Origin: Rhizophlyctis rosea
Lineage: Eukaryota > Chytridiomycota > Chytridiomycetes > Rhizophlyctidales > Rhizophlyctidaceae
Direction: 5' to 3'
DNA length: 64,000 nt
Assembly (NCBI GenBank): GCA_027596075.1
Contig: JADGJC010000188.1
Span: forward strand, 1 to 64,000
A program made the translations under genes and the position numbers. The first letter of the stretch is position 1. Every line of letters starts with the position of its first letter. Shown here one piece after another: positions 1-10,094 of this stretch. A model generated the notes under the pieces. It had not been told where the DNA came from and searched no databases. It saw only the letters and a program-made list of their open reading frames with translations.

Positions 1-486
1 CTTTCAAGTCACAATGGAACGGATGTTAGCGTGGTGGTGGGCCATATATAAGCCACAAGTTGGCGCCCTACGTGGGGCCCCCGGACGTCTCCATTCTCAA
101 TACCCCAAACCTCACCAATCACAAAGAAACCAAAAAACACTGATGCATACGTGAAGAAATTGGACGTCCCGCGCCCTGTGCAGTGATATTATTATTGTGC
201 AAAATTATGTGCTATACTTGTGTCCCGCTACGCTAGAAACTTTGGTACAAGAAGAGGAAAAGAAGGCCCAGACCCACTAAAAAACAAGCATGCAATCATG
301 TCCAAAGACACGAGTGGGTGGGAGTCGAAAAAAGGGAAGGGGGAATATGAAGATAATTGATGAACGCGACGCTTTGCGCCGCCCTTTCCGAGACCCTTGC
401 CACCCTTCCACGACCGGTCATTGCTGAAGTTGTTTGTGGTGTGGTGGTAGAGTAGAGGTAGGGAGAGAGGGAGGATGGAAAGACGA
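1..486. other. No gene seen; 3' flank of the H1-tail gene
   Basis: I see no coding structure here. The open frames over this stretch are antisense or 3'-UTR readings of the minus-strand gene that ends at 487. Confidence 0.5.
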
Positions 487-2316
487 TTAGGCGGTGGAGC
501 TGGCAGCCGCCTTCTTGGTTGTGGTCTTCTTGGCGGCACCCGTGGCTTTCTTCGCGGCAGTAGCCTTGGCAGTCTTTGGCGCGGCGGTGGTACTCTTCTT
601 GGTTGCGGTCTTCTTGGCGGCACCCGTGGCCTTCTTCGCAGCAGTAGCCTTGGCAGTCTTTGGCGCGGCGGTGGTACTCTTCTTGGTGGTGGTCTTCTTC
701 GTGGCGGCCTGGATGCAAGCAACAGTTTAGGAGAAAAGTTAGCAAATCGACTCGGGAACTCCGCGAACAACCCCAGTCTCAACCCAAACATCCAAGATAA
801 TCACCTTCTTGGCAACAGTCGTCTTGGCGGGCGCCTTGGCGGTGGTGGCCTTCTTGGTCGTGCTGGTCTGTTGTACAAAACAGAATGTCATTATTAGTGT
901 CTGTTATATCATCAACAACCCTCCGCCATCCAACTTCATTAAACAAACGACACATACCTTCTTGGCGGTAGCCTTTTTGCGAGCGGCCTTGGTCTCAACT
1001 TCAGTGGGCTCAGCTTCCGGCTTCTGAGGGAGTTTGCCAGTTTGAGTGCGAGTGCGAGGACGGTTGGCCTGCCAAGAGCATATAGGTCAATTTGTCGTTC
1101 GGAAAATCCAAAGCAATAACCAGATGACAGGTATGTGCAATATGTACCTGTCGCGCCCGCATCGTCCAATAAGTTGGGCCCACGGTCAGTCTGACGAAGA
1201 CTGGTTCCGGTTGGAAGGGTTGAGCGGGTTGGTGTGTCGGAGTTGGGGACTGGACGGCGTCGGTAGGAGATGGGCCTTCGTTGAATCCGAACAGCTCAAA
1301 GTAGTCAACTGCCTCGTCATCCCCACTGATGATGAAAGATAGTTGGAAACAAGGAAGAGAACGGCATTAATATACATGAGATTGACATGCAGATGAGATA
1401 AGACAGGAGTGTAATGAATCCCAGAAACACAAATCATTCCTCGAAGACCTCAAATCGAACGTCACCACCAACAACGCCACATCAAAAAGATGAAGGAAAA
1501 TAGGAGCATATGCACTCACCTCCTTCCGGCAATCCATCCCCGGGGGGATGTACCATGCCTCCGGGAAGGGGTGCAATACGCTTTCCTACCGCTGTGTAGA
1601 GGGGACTTCACTGATAAACCCTTGCGTATTTGCCAAATATATATCTTCAATGACCTCCGTCCAGATATAACGGAAGCGCAACATCCATCAATTGCCCCTG
1701 CACTCCGATCCCACGATGGTCTTCTTGAGGGGAGGGAGAGACTCACCTGTCATCGGCGACATCCTGCACATCCGCGCCCCCGACCCCAACCACAAAGACA
1801 CCCTCGTTCAACAAGTGCCCAGTCGGCACCTCCGCTCGTTGCACAAATTCCATAATGGGGGCAGTCGCTCCGTCCACACGGACGATGTATGCTCTGAGCG
1901 GCTCATACGACGGGAAGGTGCGCGAGGCGTGGATTTGGCAAGTACTGCCCTGGCGTTCAACAACATTGCTGATGAAGTGGCCGATGCGGTGATCTTTTAT
2001 ATTGCGGTAGGAGAGGAGGGCCAGCGAGACGCTTTCCTGTGAGAGCCCAAGCAACTATCAGACAACTTTGAAGAGATTATTACACAGTGTCCATGGAGAA
2101 TTACCTGTTCGCTGTATTCTCGAAGCTGGCTTCGTCCCTGGAAATGCTTCAGGAACCTCTTCCGCTCTGTTGACGGTAAGAGCGTGGGTGAGTTGTATGC
2201 TTTGACTAGAATGCCCAGTGAAAGGCACGCAGGCTGATCAGGAGTTGCGTCACATGCACGCGTGAGTACATACCCTCGTCGTACTGGATTTTCAGTGTCT
2301 GATAAGTTGGTGGCAT
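487..2316 (-). CDS. Unknown protein with a histone H1-like Lys/Ala/Thr tail
   Basis: Eight exons in consistent phase: 2316-2274, 2166-2105, 2036-1747, 1591-1520, 1325-1148, 1068-958, 867-805, 708-487, giving about 346 residues. The start is MPPTYQTL in a good context (CACAATGCC). The first 140 residues form an acidic/hydrophobic domain I do not recognise. A Pro-rich linker follows, and the last ~130 residues are almost only K, A, T, S and P with AAKK and TTKK blocks, as in the C-terminal tail of histone H1. The tail contains a perfect-length 28-residue tandem duplication. There is no winged-helix globular H1 domain, so this is not a canonical linker histone. Inference: a nuclear, DNA- or chromatin-associated protein. 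The 1591-1520 exon is the least certain; it was chosen because only that acceptor keeps phase. Confidence 0.65.
531..698 (-). repeat. 84-bp (28-codon) tandem duplication in the H1-like tail
   Basis: Two units, 531-614 and 615-698, differ by only a few bases. Each encodes a K/A/T-rich 28-residue block containing TAAPKTAKATAAKKATGAA. The period is a multiple of three, so the frame is kept, which fits expansion under coding constraint. Confidence 0.85.
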
Positions 2317-2805
2317 TGTGGCGGGGGTGGGAGAGGTAAGAAGGGGTATATGTGAGAAAGCGTATGGTATATAGTAAGTATACAAAGGCAGTGTAAGATA
2401 TAGAGTCGGTATGTTCTCTCGATGAGGTCTTGATAATCTTTTAAATGGTGAGGGTGTGATAGAGTGTCATGAGTGAGTGAGTGGGTGGTGAGAGGGGTCA
2501 TTTATGACATTCAACATTGCAACAACATTTCTATCCCGTGACTTCCAGGTTGTCCGACATAATGGACTCAAGTGGCGTGTGCCGCAGCGCGTATCACTGA
2601 TGGCATTACTGATTTTATCAAGCCACATCCGAATGCCGTGAAGGACTCGAGGAGGTCAACTTCGCTTTCTCTCTCGCACCTCTCTCGCTCGCTTCTCTCT
2701 CGCTTCTTCATTGCTCAACCAACTCATTCGCTACGACCTTGCCACCTGTTCATCGAATTGGTATGATCATTGATGATTGAAGCTGTGTTTTCCTTGCCAG
2801 GTATA
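2317..2805. other. Upstream region of the H1-tail gene; pyrimidine-rich tract
   Basis: No convincing gene. Bases 2660-2715 on the plus strand are a CTCT/TCGC-rich pyrimidine tract. A splice-like pair (GGTATGATC near 2761, TTCCTTGCCAG ending 2805) precedes the plus-strand membrane-like reading frame described next, so a first exon of that gene may lie here. Confidence 0.4.
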
Positions 2806-3466
2806 GTATCCTGCTTGGTTATCCACGAAAACTCTGTGGCAGTGGATTGATTAGACTGTCCACAGTTATCGTTCAAATTGACAGTTGTATCGGCAATGGG
2901 CATCGAATCAGTACGGTAGCCTTTCTCACTATGACAACTCCACCACTATACCTTTTCTACGTTTCTTTCTTTTTTTGCTCGAATCTGGAAGGTATGTCGA
3001 GTAGCTCTAGGTGCAGTTCTTTTCCATGCACTGACAGCCGCCGACGTTTCCCATTCTCAGCAACTGAATGCGGTAGACGTCTCGATACAACGTAGAGCTT
3101 TCCACTGGAACGGAACATTGCGACAAGGGCTTTTGCTTATTAGTGTAGTTTTGGGGACTTTGGGGGCCAGTGCGGAGATCCTCGAGTGCAAACGGTGAGT
3201 TTCGGCGTGGTATCACACTCCAAGCTTCAAAGAATGCGCCGACGAACAACCTACTAAATTCAGATATTCTCTTTCCATCCAGCACTCATAAGGATTCTCC
3301 TTCGGAAAGGGAAGCTGTGGTTGCTGCTTATCGAATTATGCACCGCGGCCTTCGGGCTGTTCAAGTTCCATGCACCTATTTGGGCAGGACGGTGCCATAT
3401 TGAAACTGACGGGCACCAGCAGTTCTTCCTGGTTTCACTCAACGAGAGTGGAATCGGCCACTTGTT
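2806..3466 (+). pseudogene. Possible decayed multi-pass membrane protein gene
   Basis: From 2806 the plus strand is open for about 60 codons and ends in a strongly hydrophobic run (LYLFYVSFFF). At a run of seven T (2970-2976) the hydrophobic reading moves to another frame, which continues with ARIWKVCRVALGAVLFHAL, a second segment GLLLISVVLGTLGASA, and a GTGAGT donor at 3191. A further hydrophobic exon (LWLLLIELCTAAFGLF) follows from about 3260 but does not match that donor in phase, and its frame stops at 3467. The alternation of long hydrophobic and charged stretches looks like coding sequence that no longer reads through. It could be a pseudogene, an assembly error at the T run, or a real gene whose splicing I could not solve. 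Family unknown. Confidence 0.3.
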
Positions 3467-3564
3467 CTAAAACTTTTTCGGGTGGTCTTTCCTTTTGGGG
3501 TTTGTGTTATTTCTGCGGGGCACCAAGGACTTGGGCAACGGCGTTAGTATGCTGTTGCTTTGGT

Positions 3565-4180
3565 CTAGGGGGTGAAGCGGAAATAATCCGGCGGCACTGG
3601 GGCTGCCTATAGGGTAAGCAGCTTCACATTTCCTCTTTGTCTTGCAGATCGTCACATACTAACCATCCCTTCCATCCAGCATCAGGATAGTAAGTAGTGT
3701 TGCGCATCGTCATAATCGCACTGTCGATAACAAGCCGCGCCGCGCGGAAGGCAAAGATTGGGAAGGGTAAATGTACTAGGCTAGTCATACAAGAGCGAAG
3801 CGGATTGACAGGGTCCGTGAGTGTGGAGAGACGGGATAGTACAAGGGCTCGGATCGTTTGCGGAGCGGAGACGGGGACACGCTGTGGGATAGTTGTAGGG
3901 ATGGCAGTCGCGCATCCCAAATCTTAGGGTAGTGAGGAACGCGGACCAGGTCATTGGCGGTTGGAGCTAGTGATGCTGGATGGCTAGATAGACTGGGGTG
4001 GAGGAAAGGTTGGTCGTCGTTGACGCCGCGGATAGCAACAAGAGCCGTTGGCGACGGTGGGTTCTCATCACGGATGCGCAACACTCCAGGGGGTTAGATG
4101 GCGGGGAGCGGAGACACACCACGCACACACACACATCACACACATACATACCAAGAACACCCTCTACGCGGGTGCAACAT
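3565..4180 (-). CDS. Unidentified protein; 3' exons clear, 5' end uncertain
   Basis: The last two exons are convincing: 3881-3660 (74 codons) and 3606-3565 (14 codons with TAG), joined by a 53-nt intron with GTATGT donor, GCTTAC-like branch and CTATAG acceptor. They encode a mostly hydrophobic segment (LPFPIFAFRAARLVIDSAIM) and end in YFRFTP. The C-terminus keeps frame across the intron. Upstream, a different frame (about 4080-3890) also looks coding and contains VPHYPKIWDARLP, but I found no clean donor joining it to 3881. A possible first exon starting MLLLMLHPRR near 4190 ends at a GTATGT donor. I do not recognise the family. Confidence 0.45.
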
Positions 4181-4286
4181 CAACAGCAACATACGAGAAC
4201 AAAGGTATACACCGATTTCCGTTACTAACTACCTTGCACTAGATTTTTTTTTTTTTTGGCTCTGGTTGGTCATATAAGGACTGGCT

Positions 4287-4364
4287 GGCTCCGGTCCCTT
4301 GGGGGATCGCATTGGTGTTGGAGATGCACCGATGTGAGGAGGGTTCGAATCCCTTCCGGGGTCA
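4287..4364 (+). other. tRNA-like element (pol III B-box), identity unresolved
   Basis: The segment has an acceptor-like pair GGCTCCGG/CCGGGGTC (8 bp with wobbles), a T-arm GAGGG-TTCGAAT-CCCTT with a perfect B-box core (GGTTCGAATCC), and an 8-bp internal stem CATTGGTG/CACCGATG. The internal loop of nine bases gives no standard anticodon with U33, and the D-arm is abnormal. It is either a degenerate tRNA, a tRNA-derived repeat (SINE-like), or an intron-bearing tRNA I could not fold. No T-run terminator follows directly. Confidence 0.3.
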
Positions 4365-4596
4365 TATTGTGTTATGTGGTTGCGAGTTGCGGAATAGAAT
4401 GTGTTGAAACCTTCATCAATCACTGGCAAAGAATGGTTTGAGAAGTGCAAATGATTATGTCTCATTGTGGATCGCTACCACGCGTGGTAGGACGACTACG
4501 AAACGTCCTCAATACCCCATCTTGCACTTTACATAGTGATATGACGCACATACACGGACGGTTGCTCTGTATTGATATGTTTCTACATAACGATCA

Positions 4597-5953
4597 TCAC
4601 TCGCCATCCAAATCACTCTCGTCACTCCCTCTCGTGTAGTAAGGATCAACCACAATATCCAACACAGTCCGGATCCCATAACCCTCATTCACGTCCAACA
4701 AATCCCGCCAATCCAATGCGTACAACATCTCCACCCCACCGTTATATTTGATTCCAAATTTCCAACATCTATCTGTATACCCATATCCCGCAACGCTAAA
4801 TAAACTTCATCATCCGATATATCTTCCACCACTACCGATGCGGGACGGTATTCCGGAAATGCCTTCCATCGCATTGCATCCCCAGAATCAATCAAGCGCC
4901 GATTGCTCGCGCCCGCAACCAAATCAATGTTGAGGTATTTGTCTACCACGTACATGCCCCATCGTTGTCCCAGTTAGGTATTGCCACCTCCTCCCCTACC
5001 CGCCCACGAATGTACTCAACAACTTCCCAACTCCCCGGCGTGATATCCTCATGCGAGAACCCCGCTCCCCACAACCAGTCCATCACTAAGCTAGAACGCA
5101 CAATCGGTTTGTGCTTCTCCAAAATCCAAACAAAGTCGTCTCAGTTCAGATCAATCCCTTCCCACATGCTGGTGATGAAGTGTGGACTTTCCATCGCTAA
5201 AGCTAAACAGATAAACGCCCTCCAAGTCCCTATCTTCCTATCCCAGTCGTCGTCGTCCCACCCATACGGCGGCCTATAGTCTTTCGCGATCTGCGCGGGG
5301 CCCAAATCATCCCACAACCGCCGCAGACTACCTCCATCCAGCGTCACCATGGCCCACTCTATGAAATTTACCGCCGGCCCAGCTACCATGTACCGATGTA
5401 CCGTCCGTCCCCAATCAGTAGGGAGACCCCACGACTCACACCCCGCCAGAGCCTTTTCACAACTCTCCCGTACGATGCCTTTTTCCAACGCCCAAGATAC
5501 CACACCAGGATGAGGATTACAAACCACCGCACCTAGCCACCCTCCCTGGAAGCTGACTTTCCACTCGTGATACGGGAACCGCTTCCACGCCATCTCCCAA
5601 AATTGAGAGGACCAATCACTCAAATGCACTACATCTTCCAACGAGCAATAAGCAAGTACCAAGTGCACACACCCGATAGAGAAATGGAATTGTCCCCTCC
5701 GTGCGATTTCAAGTGCGGTAGCATACATTCCCATCCTTGATGCAGTTTCAAGATCGTGGTAGTGAACGGGTACACGATGGTGGTGGAGGATCCAGGTTAT
5801 GTTGGCTTGGGTGCCGTCCGTGAGGGCGTTGCGGAGGGTTTGCCATTTAGTTTCGTGGCGGAGGAGGGGGGTTTGGAGGTATCGGAGGTTGTGTATTATG
5901 GTGGGATGGCAGTGGTATGTTATTTGGTCTAGAATTTCTTGTGGGAGGTGCAT
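4597..5953 (-). pseudogene. Broken F-box-like / degenerate-repeat protein gene
   Basis: The first 270 codons (5953-5141) start MHLPQEILDQI, an F-box-like opening, and contain repeats of the type SWALEKGIVRESCEKALAG. An in-frame TGA lies at 5141-5143. The same frame stays open after it (VWILEKHKPIVRSSL) to about 4965. There it shifts by one base into YVVDKYLNIDL, and at about 4765 it shifts again into FGIKYNGGVEMLYALDWRDLL, ending with TGA at 4597-4599. Both shifts fit single-base deletions, and neither has splice signals. Read through, the product would be about 450 residues. One nonsense and two frameshift lesions make this a pseudogene unless the assembly is wrong. It probably belongs to the same broad repeat class as the ankyrin-like gene at 27.5 kb, which is inference. 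Confidence 0.65.
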
Positions 5954-7261
5954 TGATATGTTTTCTTTATGTAAGTTTTGTGGATGGGTGGTAGGTTTGG
6001 ATTGTTGGGAGTTGTTTAGAGGAGCAAGTGGGAAAACACTTCATGGGCGAACGAACTTCGCCCACAGTTACACAACACTTGCACATCCGTGATTGCAAAG
6101 AGCAGACATGCCGGATGGAGTGAGTAGCCCACCGAGAGTTGTTGGGCCTTGTCTTTTCGGCATGTGATGCGACATTGTGGTGCTCACAGTTCAGGCAATA
6201 GCTGGCGTTCTTGCGTTTTGCTCACGAGCTGTGTGAAGAGTGCCATTCGTTCCAGTCATTCCTTCCCACTCTTCCCAGTTCCGACCGTCATTTCATGGGG
6301 AACAACACACGCGCAATTGGAAAGTCGCTTTTGGAATGGTGCATCGTATACTTTTAGTACTGGGGTCGAAATGCGACCTTCATCTTCTATGAGGATTTAT
6401 AATTTTGATGAAGTGAACATGAAAGTGTGAAAGCCAGAAAGGTAAAGCGAGATCAATCGGGGTCCTCTGATGTAACCATATATGGTAGTGCGCAGCAAGT
6501 GGTGGGCGCGTCTTGGGGATGTCTGAGTGTGTCACACGAGTGGTGTCATCGGCGCATCCCGGAGCCTCCTGAAATTGTTCCGAAACACAACAACCAATGC
6601 GGCCTCGTCCTCCAATTTGGGACTGGCTTCCCTTCACCCAACATCGCATTCCCTTCATGAATTCCCACGAGATCGTTCCTCCATCCTGCACCCCGTCTTT
6701 CTGTGTCCTCCGCTCAAAACGGCCTTGTTCGACGGAGCAGCATTTGGAAGGGCTGGGAACGGGGTGGGCGAATCTTCCACGGCCCGCTCCGTGAAGCCGT
6801 CGTCATGCAACAAGGCAGGGCAATGGTATGCGCGGCTTCCTTGTGTTCGATACACTTTTCTTGGTGGGAAGAAGGAGGGATGTTACAAATCCTCCCCCCA
6901 AGACTCTGACATTCGTCACTGGCCAGCACGATGCCAGGACGCCCCACCACTAGCTCAAATCATATGGTGTGCAGTTCTCGGAGTCTCCATACTTGTTTCA
7001 TTCAACCTTGCGGCGAGCTTTGGCCTTCATGACAAAAACCCACCTGACTTCCATACGGAGACAATGTGTCGTCGCACCAGTTTGCTCACATCATCTGCAC
7101 CAATGTTCCCAACGAATTGGACCATCTCATCCATGGACATCAAGAAGGTTTTATACTTCAACAGAGGCAACCTCCCTCGTTCCGCCCATTGCTCGCCATC
7201 TGCCAGACCACCTCATAACATTCACAAAGAACCTTATTCAACAAAGGCAGCAGATTGAACA
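5954..7261. other. Intergenic; upstream of the MFS transporter gene
   Basis: No supported gene. A 243-codon plus-strand frame at 6527-7258 is open, but its product has no recognisable domain and ends four bases before the MFS start codon. I treat it as promoter/5'-UTR sequence, not as a gene. Confidence 0.4.
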
Positions 7262-9334
7262 ATGGTAGACGCATACGACGAGCAACCTTCCGAGGTAGAA
7301 TTGAGCTTGAGGCGATGGCTGGACCTTCGGTTGCTGCCGTGGGCTGTTGTTGGGTATTTCGTTAACGGTCTGGACCGTAACAACTTGCCCAATGCTGCTG
7401 TGACGGGGATGTTGGGTATGTTTTGTAACGGGTGGACTTGGCGTTTTTTAGAATGTCATGTTGAGTGTTGAATATTCGTTCACAGAGGAACTCGGCATGG
7501 TCGACCAAAAGGGAGCTGGATATCAATGGGTATGTTTTCAATCGAAGATGAGAGAGCTGCGTATGCAGCATTGGTCGTAATTGACAGTTTCTATTCGCAC
7601 AACGAAACAGGCCCAAACATTCTTCTTCATTTCCTACGTCGCTTTCCAAGTCCCCGCCAACATGATCACACCCCACGTCCGTCCCAGCATCATGTTACCA
7701 GCCTGTGTCCTGGTATGGGGAACCATCGCCGCACTCATGTCCCTAACCCACACCGAGAAACAAATGTGGGGCGCTCGGTTCGCCCTCGGTATCGCCGAAG
7801 CTGTACGTACATCGCCTTACCATTGACCCAGCCTTCACGCAAATTCCATGCCAATAACCCTCACTCCTTCCCCCAACAGGCCTTCTACCCCGGCATGATC
7901 TACCTCTTCGGAAGTTGGTACACAAAACGCGAGCTGGCTCTCCGCGTCACCATCTTTGCTGCAGGTTCCTACGTCGGCAGTGCATGCAGTGGTCTCCTAT
8001 CCGGTGCCATTGCTCAACATCTTAATGGTGCTCATGGTATTTCTGGATGGCGCTGGATGTTCATCGTGGAGGGGATCATCTCCGTTATTATTGCTATTCC
8101 CGGGTTCTTCCTGATTCCTGATTACCCGGTCAACACTAAGAAGTACGTATTTCTTGGATATTATTGTTTCATGAATTCGTGACGGGGTTGAGAGACAGTA
8201 CGGTTTGACACATCCCAATTTTCCTAGCATCTCCGAAGAACACCGTCAACTTGCCCTCCGCCGTTTGGAAGCTCAAGGAAACCGTACTCAGTACACTGGA
8301 TACTCTTGGGCTATGTAAGTAATCTTACCACCTAACTCGACATCATCAGGCAAGCACCAACCCACTCATCCCACTATCCCACAGCCTCCGCAACTTGCTC
8401 ACAACCCCCTACTTCTTCCTCGTCGTCATCGGTTTTGGAGTCTGCCAGTTCCTGCCCGGCATGATCAACAACTTTGTCATCGCCCTCAAAGCTATGGGAT
8501 GGGATCCTGCTATTGGTATGTAAAATCACCGTCTCTCAATCCCCTCCTTTTGACTCCATACTCCCCCACCCCAACCCTCACCCGTACCCATCAAATCACA
8601 CAGCCAACTACATGACTGTCCCCGTCTACCTCTTCGGAGCCGTCAGTGTCCCCATCCTCGGCTACTCATCCGACAGATTCCGTGACCGTTTCCTGCACTG
8701 TCTCTTTGGCGCACTGTTTGCGCTCGTCTGTTACATTCTCCTCGTAGCCGTCAACAGCGCCAACACTCCTACGGGCTTGTTGTTCGCGATGGTGTACTGC
8801 TTGTCTCCCATGCAGGGTCTTTCTCCGGTAGGTTTTATTACCCTTTCAAAGAGAGACCCCAAACGTGAGGTTGTTCATTCCTTAACTGATTGTTCAAACT
8901 GTTACAGATCATTATGACCTGGAACAACGAACTCTGGCGTGTCGACAACCAAACGCGTGCCCTCGCCATCGCCCTCGTAAACGCCATCGGAAACCTCGCT
9001 CCCAACTTTGCGAACACCGCCATCTGGTTACCGGGAGATGCTCCCCGTTACTGTAAGTTTCTTCAAGTCCCCCTCCCTACTCCCACAAATCCCATCCCTA
9101 TGACGTGCACTAACCCATTTGATGCAACCCCCAGACCTCGGCAAAGTCTCAGTCCTAGGCCTCCTCATCGCTCTCGTCGTCGTTGTCGGTATTCTCGGGT
9201 TCCTTGAGAAGCGCGCCTTCATGTTGCCAACGGATAAGGATGGTGCGAACGCGAATGAGAATTTGGAGGATCGGTTGCCCTCTGATCATAAAGTGGCGAT
9301 TGTGGAGAAGATGCCCCACGGAAACGTGGCGTAG
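7262..9334 (+). CDS. MFS transporter, anion:cation symporter family (pantothenate/nicotinate type)
   Basis: Nine exons in phase: 7262-7415, 7486-7529, 7611-7802, 7880-8142, 8228-8314, 8385-8515, 8604-8827, 8908-9052, 9135-9334, giving 479 residues, the usual size. The sequence follows the fungal Dal5/Tna1/Fen2 (ACS) family: LDRNNLPNAA in the first transmembrane segment, YVAFQVPANMI, GIAEAAFYPGMIYLFGSWY and GWRWMFIVEG, then the cytosolic loop with HRQLALRRLEAQG and a second half of membrane segments. The role would be proton-coupled uptake of a small organic anion such as pantothenate, nicotinate or allantoate at the plasma membrane; the substrate cannot be read from the sequence. The GH1 gene lies downstream on the same strand. 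The start MVDAYDEQPSEVELSLRR gives a normal cytosolic N-terminus. Confidence 0.9.
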
Positions 9335-10094
9335 ATTCGCGACGTAGCTGGTGGGGGGAGGGATATGATGTACCGTTGGATACGTTAAAGGGACGTATAG
9401 TTTCTATGTGAATGCGATGAATGTTTTGGTTTTTTACCCCGGAAGCATGTTTGTAAGTATTGTAGATTAGAGTCGGGCGGGATTCCCGCCTTTCCATGTT
9501 GGCATTTCCTCCCACTTCGCAGGTCGGGTGGGAGGTGTGTTTGGCTGGGGAAGGGTGTGTGTCGTTCTACTTTTCTTTACGATGTGTTTAATAAAAACGT
9601 TTACGTCAAGTTATATGCATTGATGATCTTTGGTAGAGTAGGTTTGGTGTTGATGCAACATTTTGTTGACCACAGACAAATCATTTCGAGATGTTGGATG
9701 TAATTCATATATGATAATTTATCATAAGATTTGCGTTGCTCCTTTGGAACCGTTTATTGAGGAATGGCTTCGACGCGATCCGTCAAGGTGATCATTACCT
9801 TCAAGCCTCTCACCTCCTTTCAGCTTCTAATTCCCTTCATTTACTTTGTGGGAGTCAATCAGGAATCATTCCTGTCAATCCCCCTGCCGGTTGTACCACA
9901 CCAGGTCGCGTTTTTGGTAGCGTCTAGACTTATACCGGCTGGAGGCTTTTCCTTCCCCTCGAGCTCCGTCAGCCCTCCGTCCGTCAGAACGCGTCTGTCA
10001 TGTCCTATAAAAAGATCCGCGGGCCCCTCGTGGAACTCTTGCGCTGGGTGTCCCAAAGTTCCCAACGTGCCTTAACCAATACCCGTCCAAATCC
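9335..10094. other. Intergenic between the MFS and GH1 genes
   Basis: It holds the 3' flank of the MFS gene and the promoter of the GH1 gene. I see no coding sequence. Confidence 0.5.
10006..10013 (+). promoter_or_regulatory. TATA-box-like element upstream of GH1
   Basis: TATAAAAA lies about 80 bases before the GH1 start codon, a usual distance for a fungal TATA box. Confidence 0.45.

Noticed and set aside
494..730. Plus-strand hydrophobic, membrane-like open frame (Ala/Val/Phe repeats)
   Set aside because: It is the exact antisense of the Lys/Ala/Thr-rich tail on the minus strand, whose exons and splice sites are consistent. Antisense of AAG/GCC codons always gives Leu/Phe/Ala/Val.
2993..3017. 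A 25-nt intron that would restore frame in the membrane-like segment
   Set aside because: Too short for a spliceosomal intron. A homopolymer change at the T run or gene decay explains it better. A 16-nt version in the ABC gene was rejected for the same reason.
4127..4152. CA-rich microsatellite (CACACACATCACACACATAC)
   Set aside because: Short simple-sequence repeat, in or next to a possible intron; not informative.
6527..7258. 243-codon plus-strand frame upstream of the MFS gene
   Set aside because: No domain, mixed composition, and it abuts the MFS start codon. More likely 5' flank than a gene.
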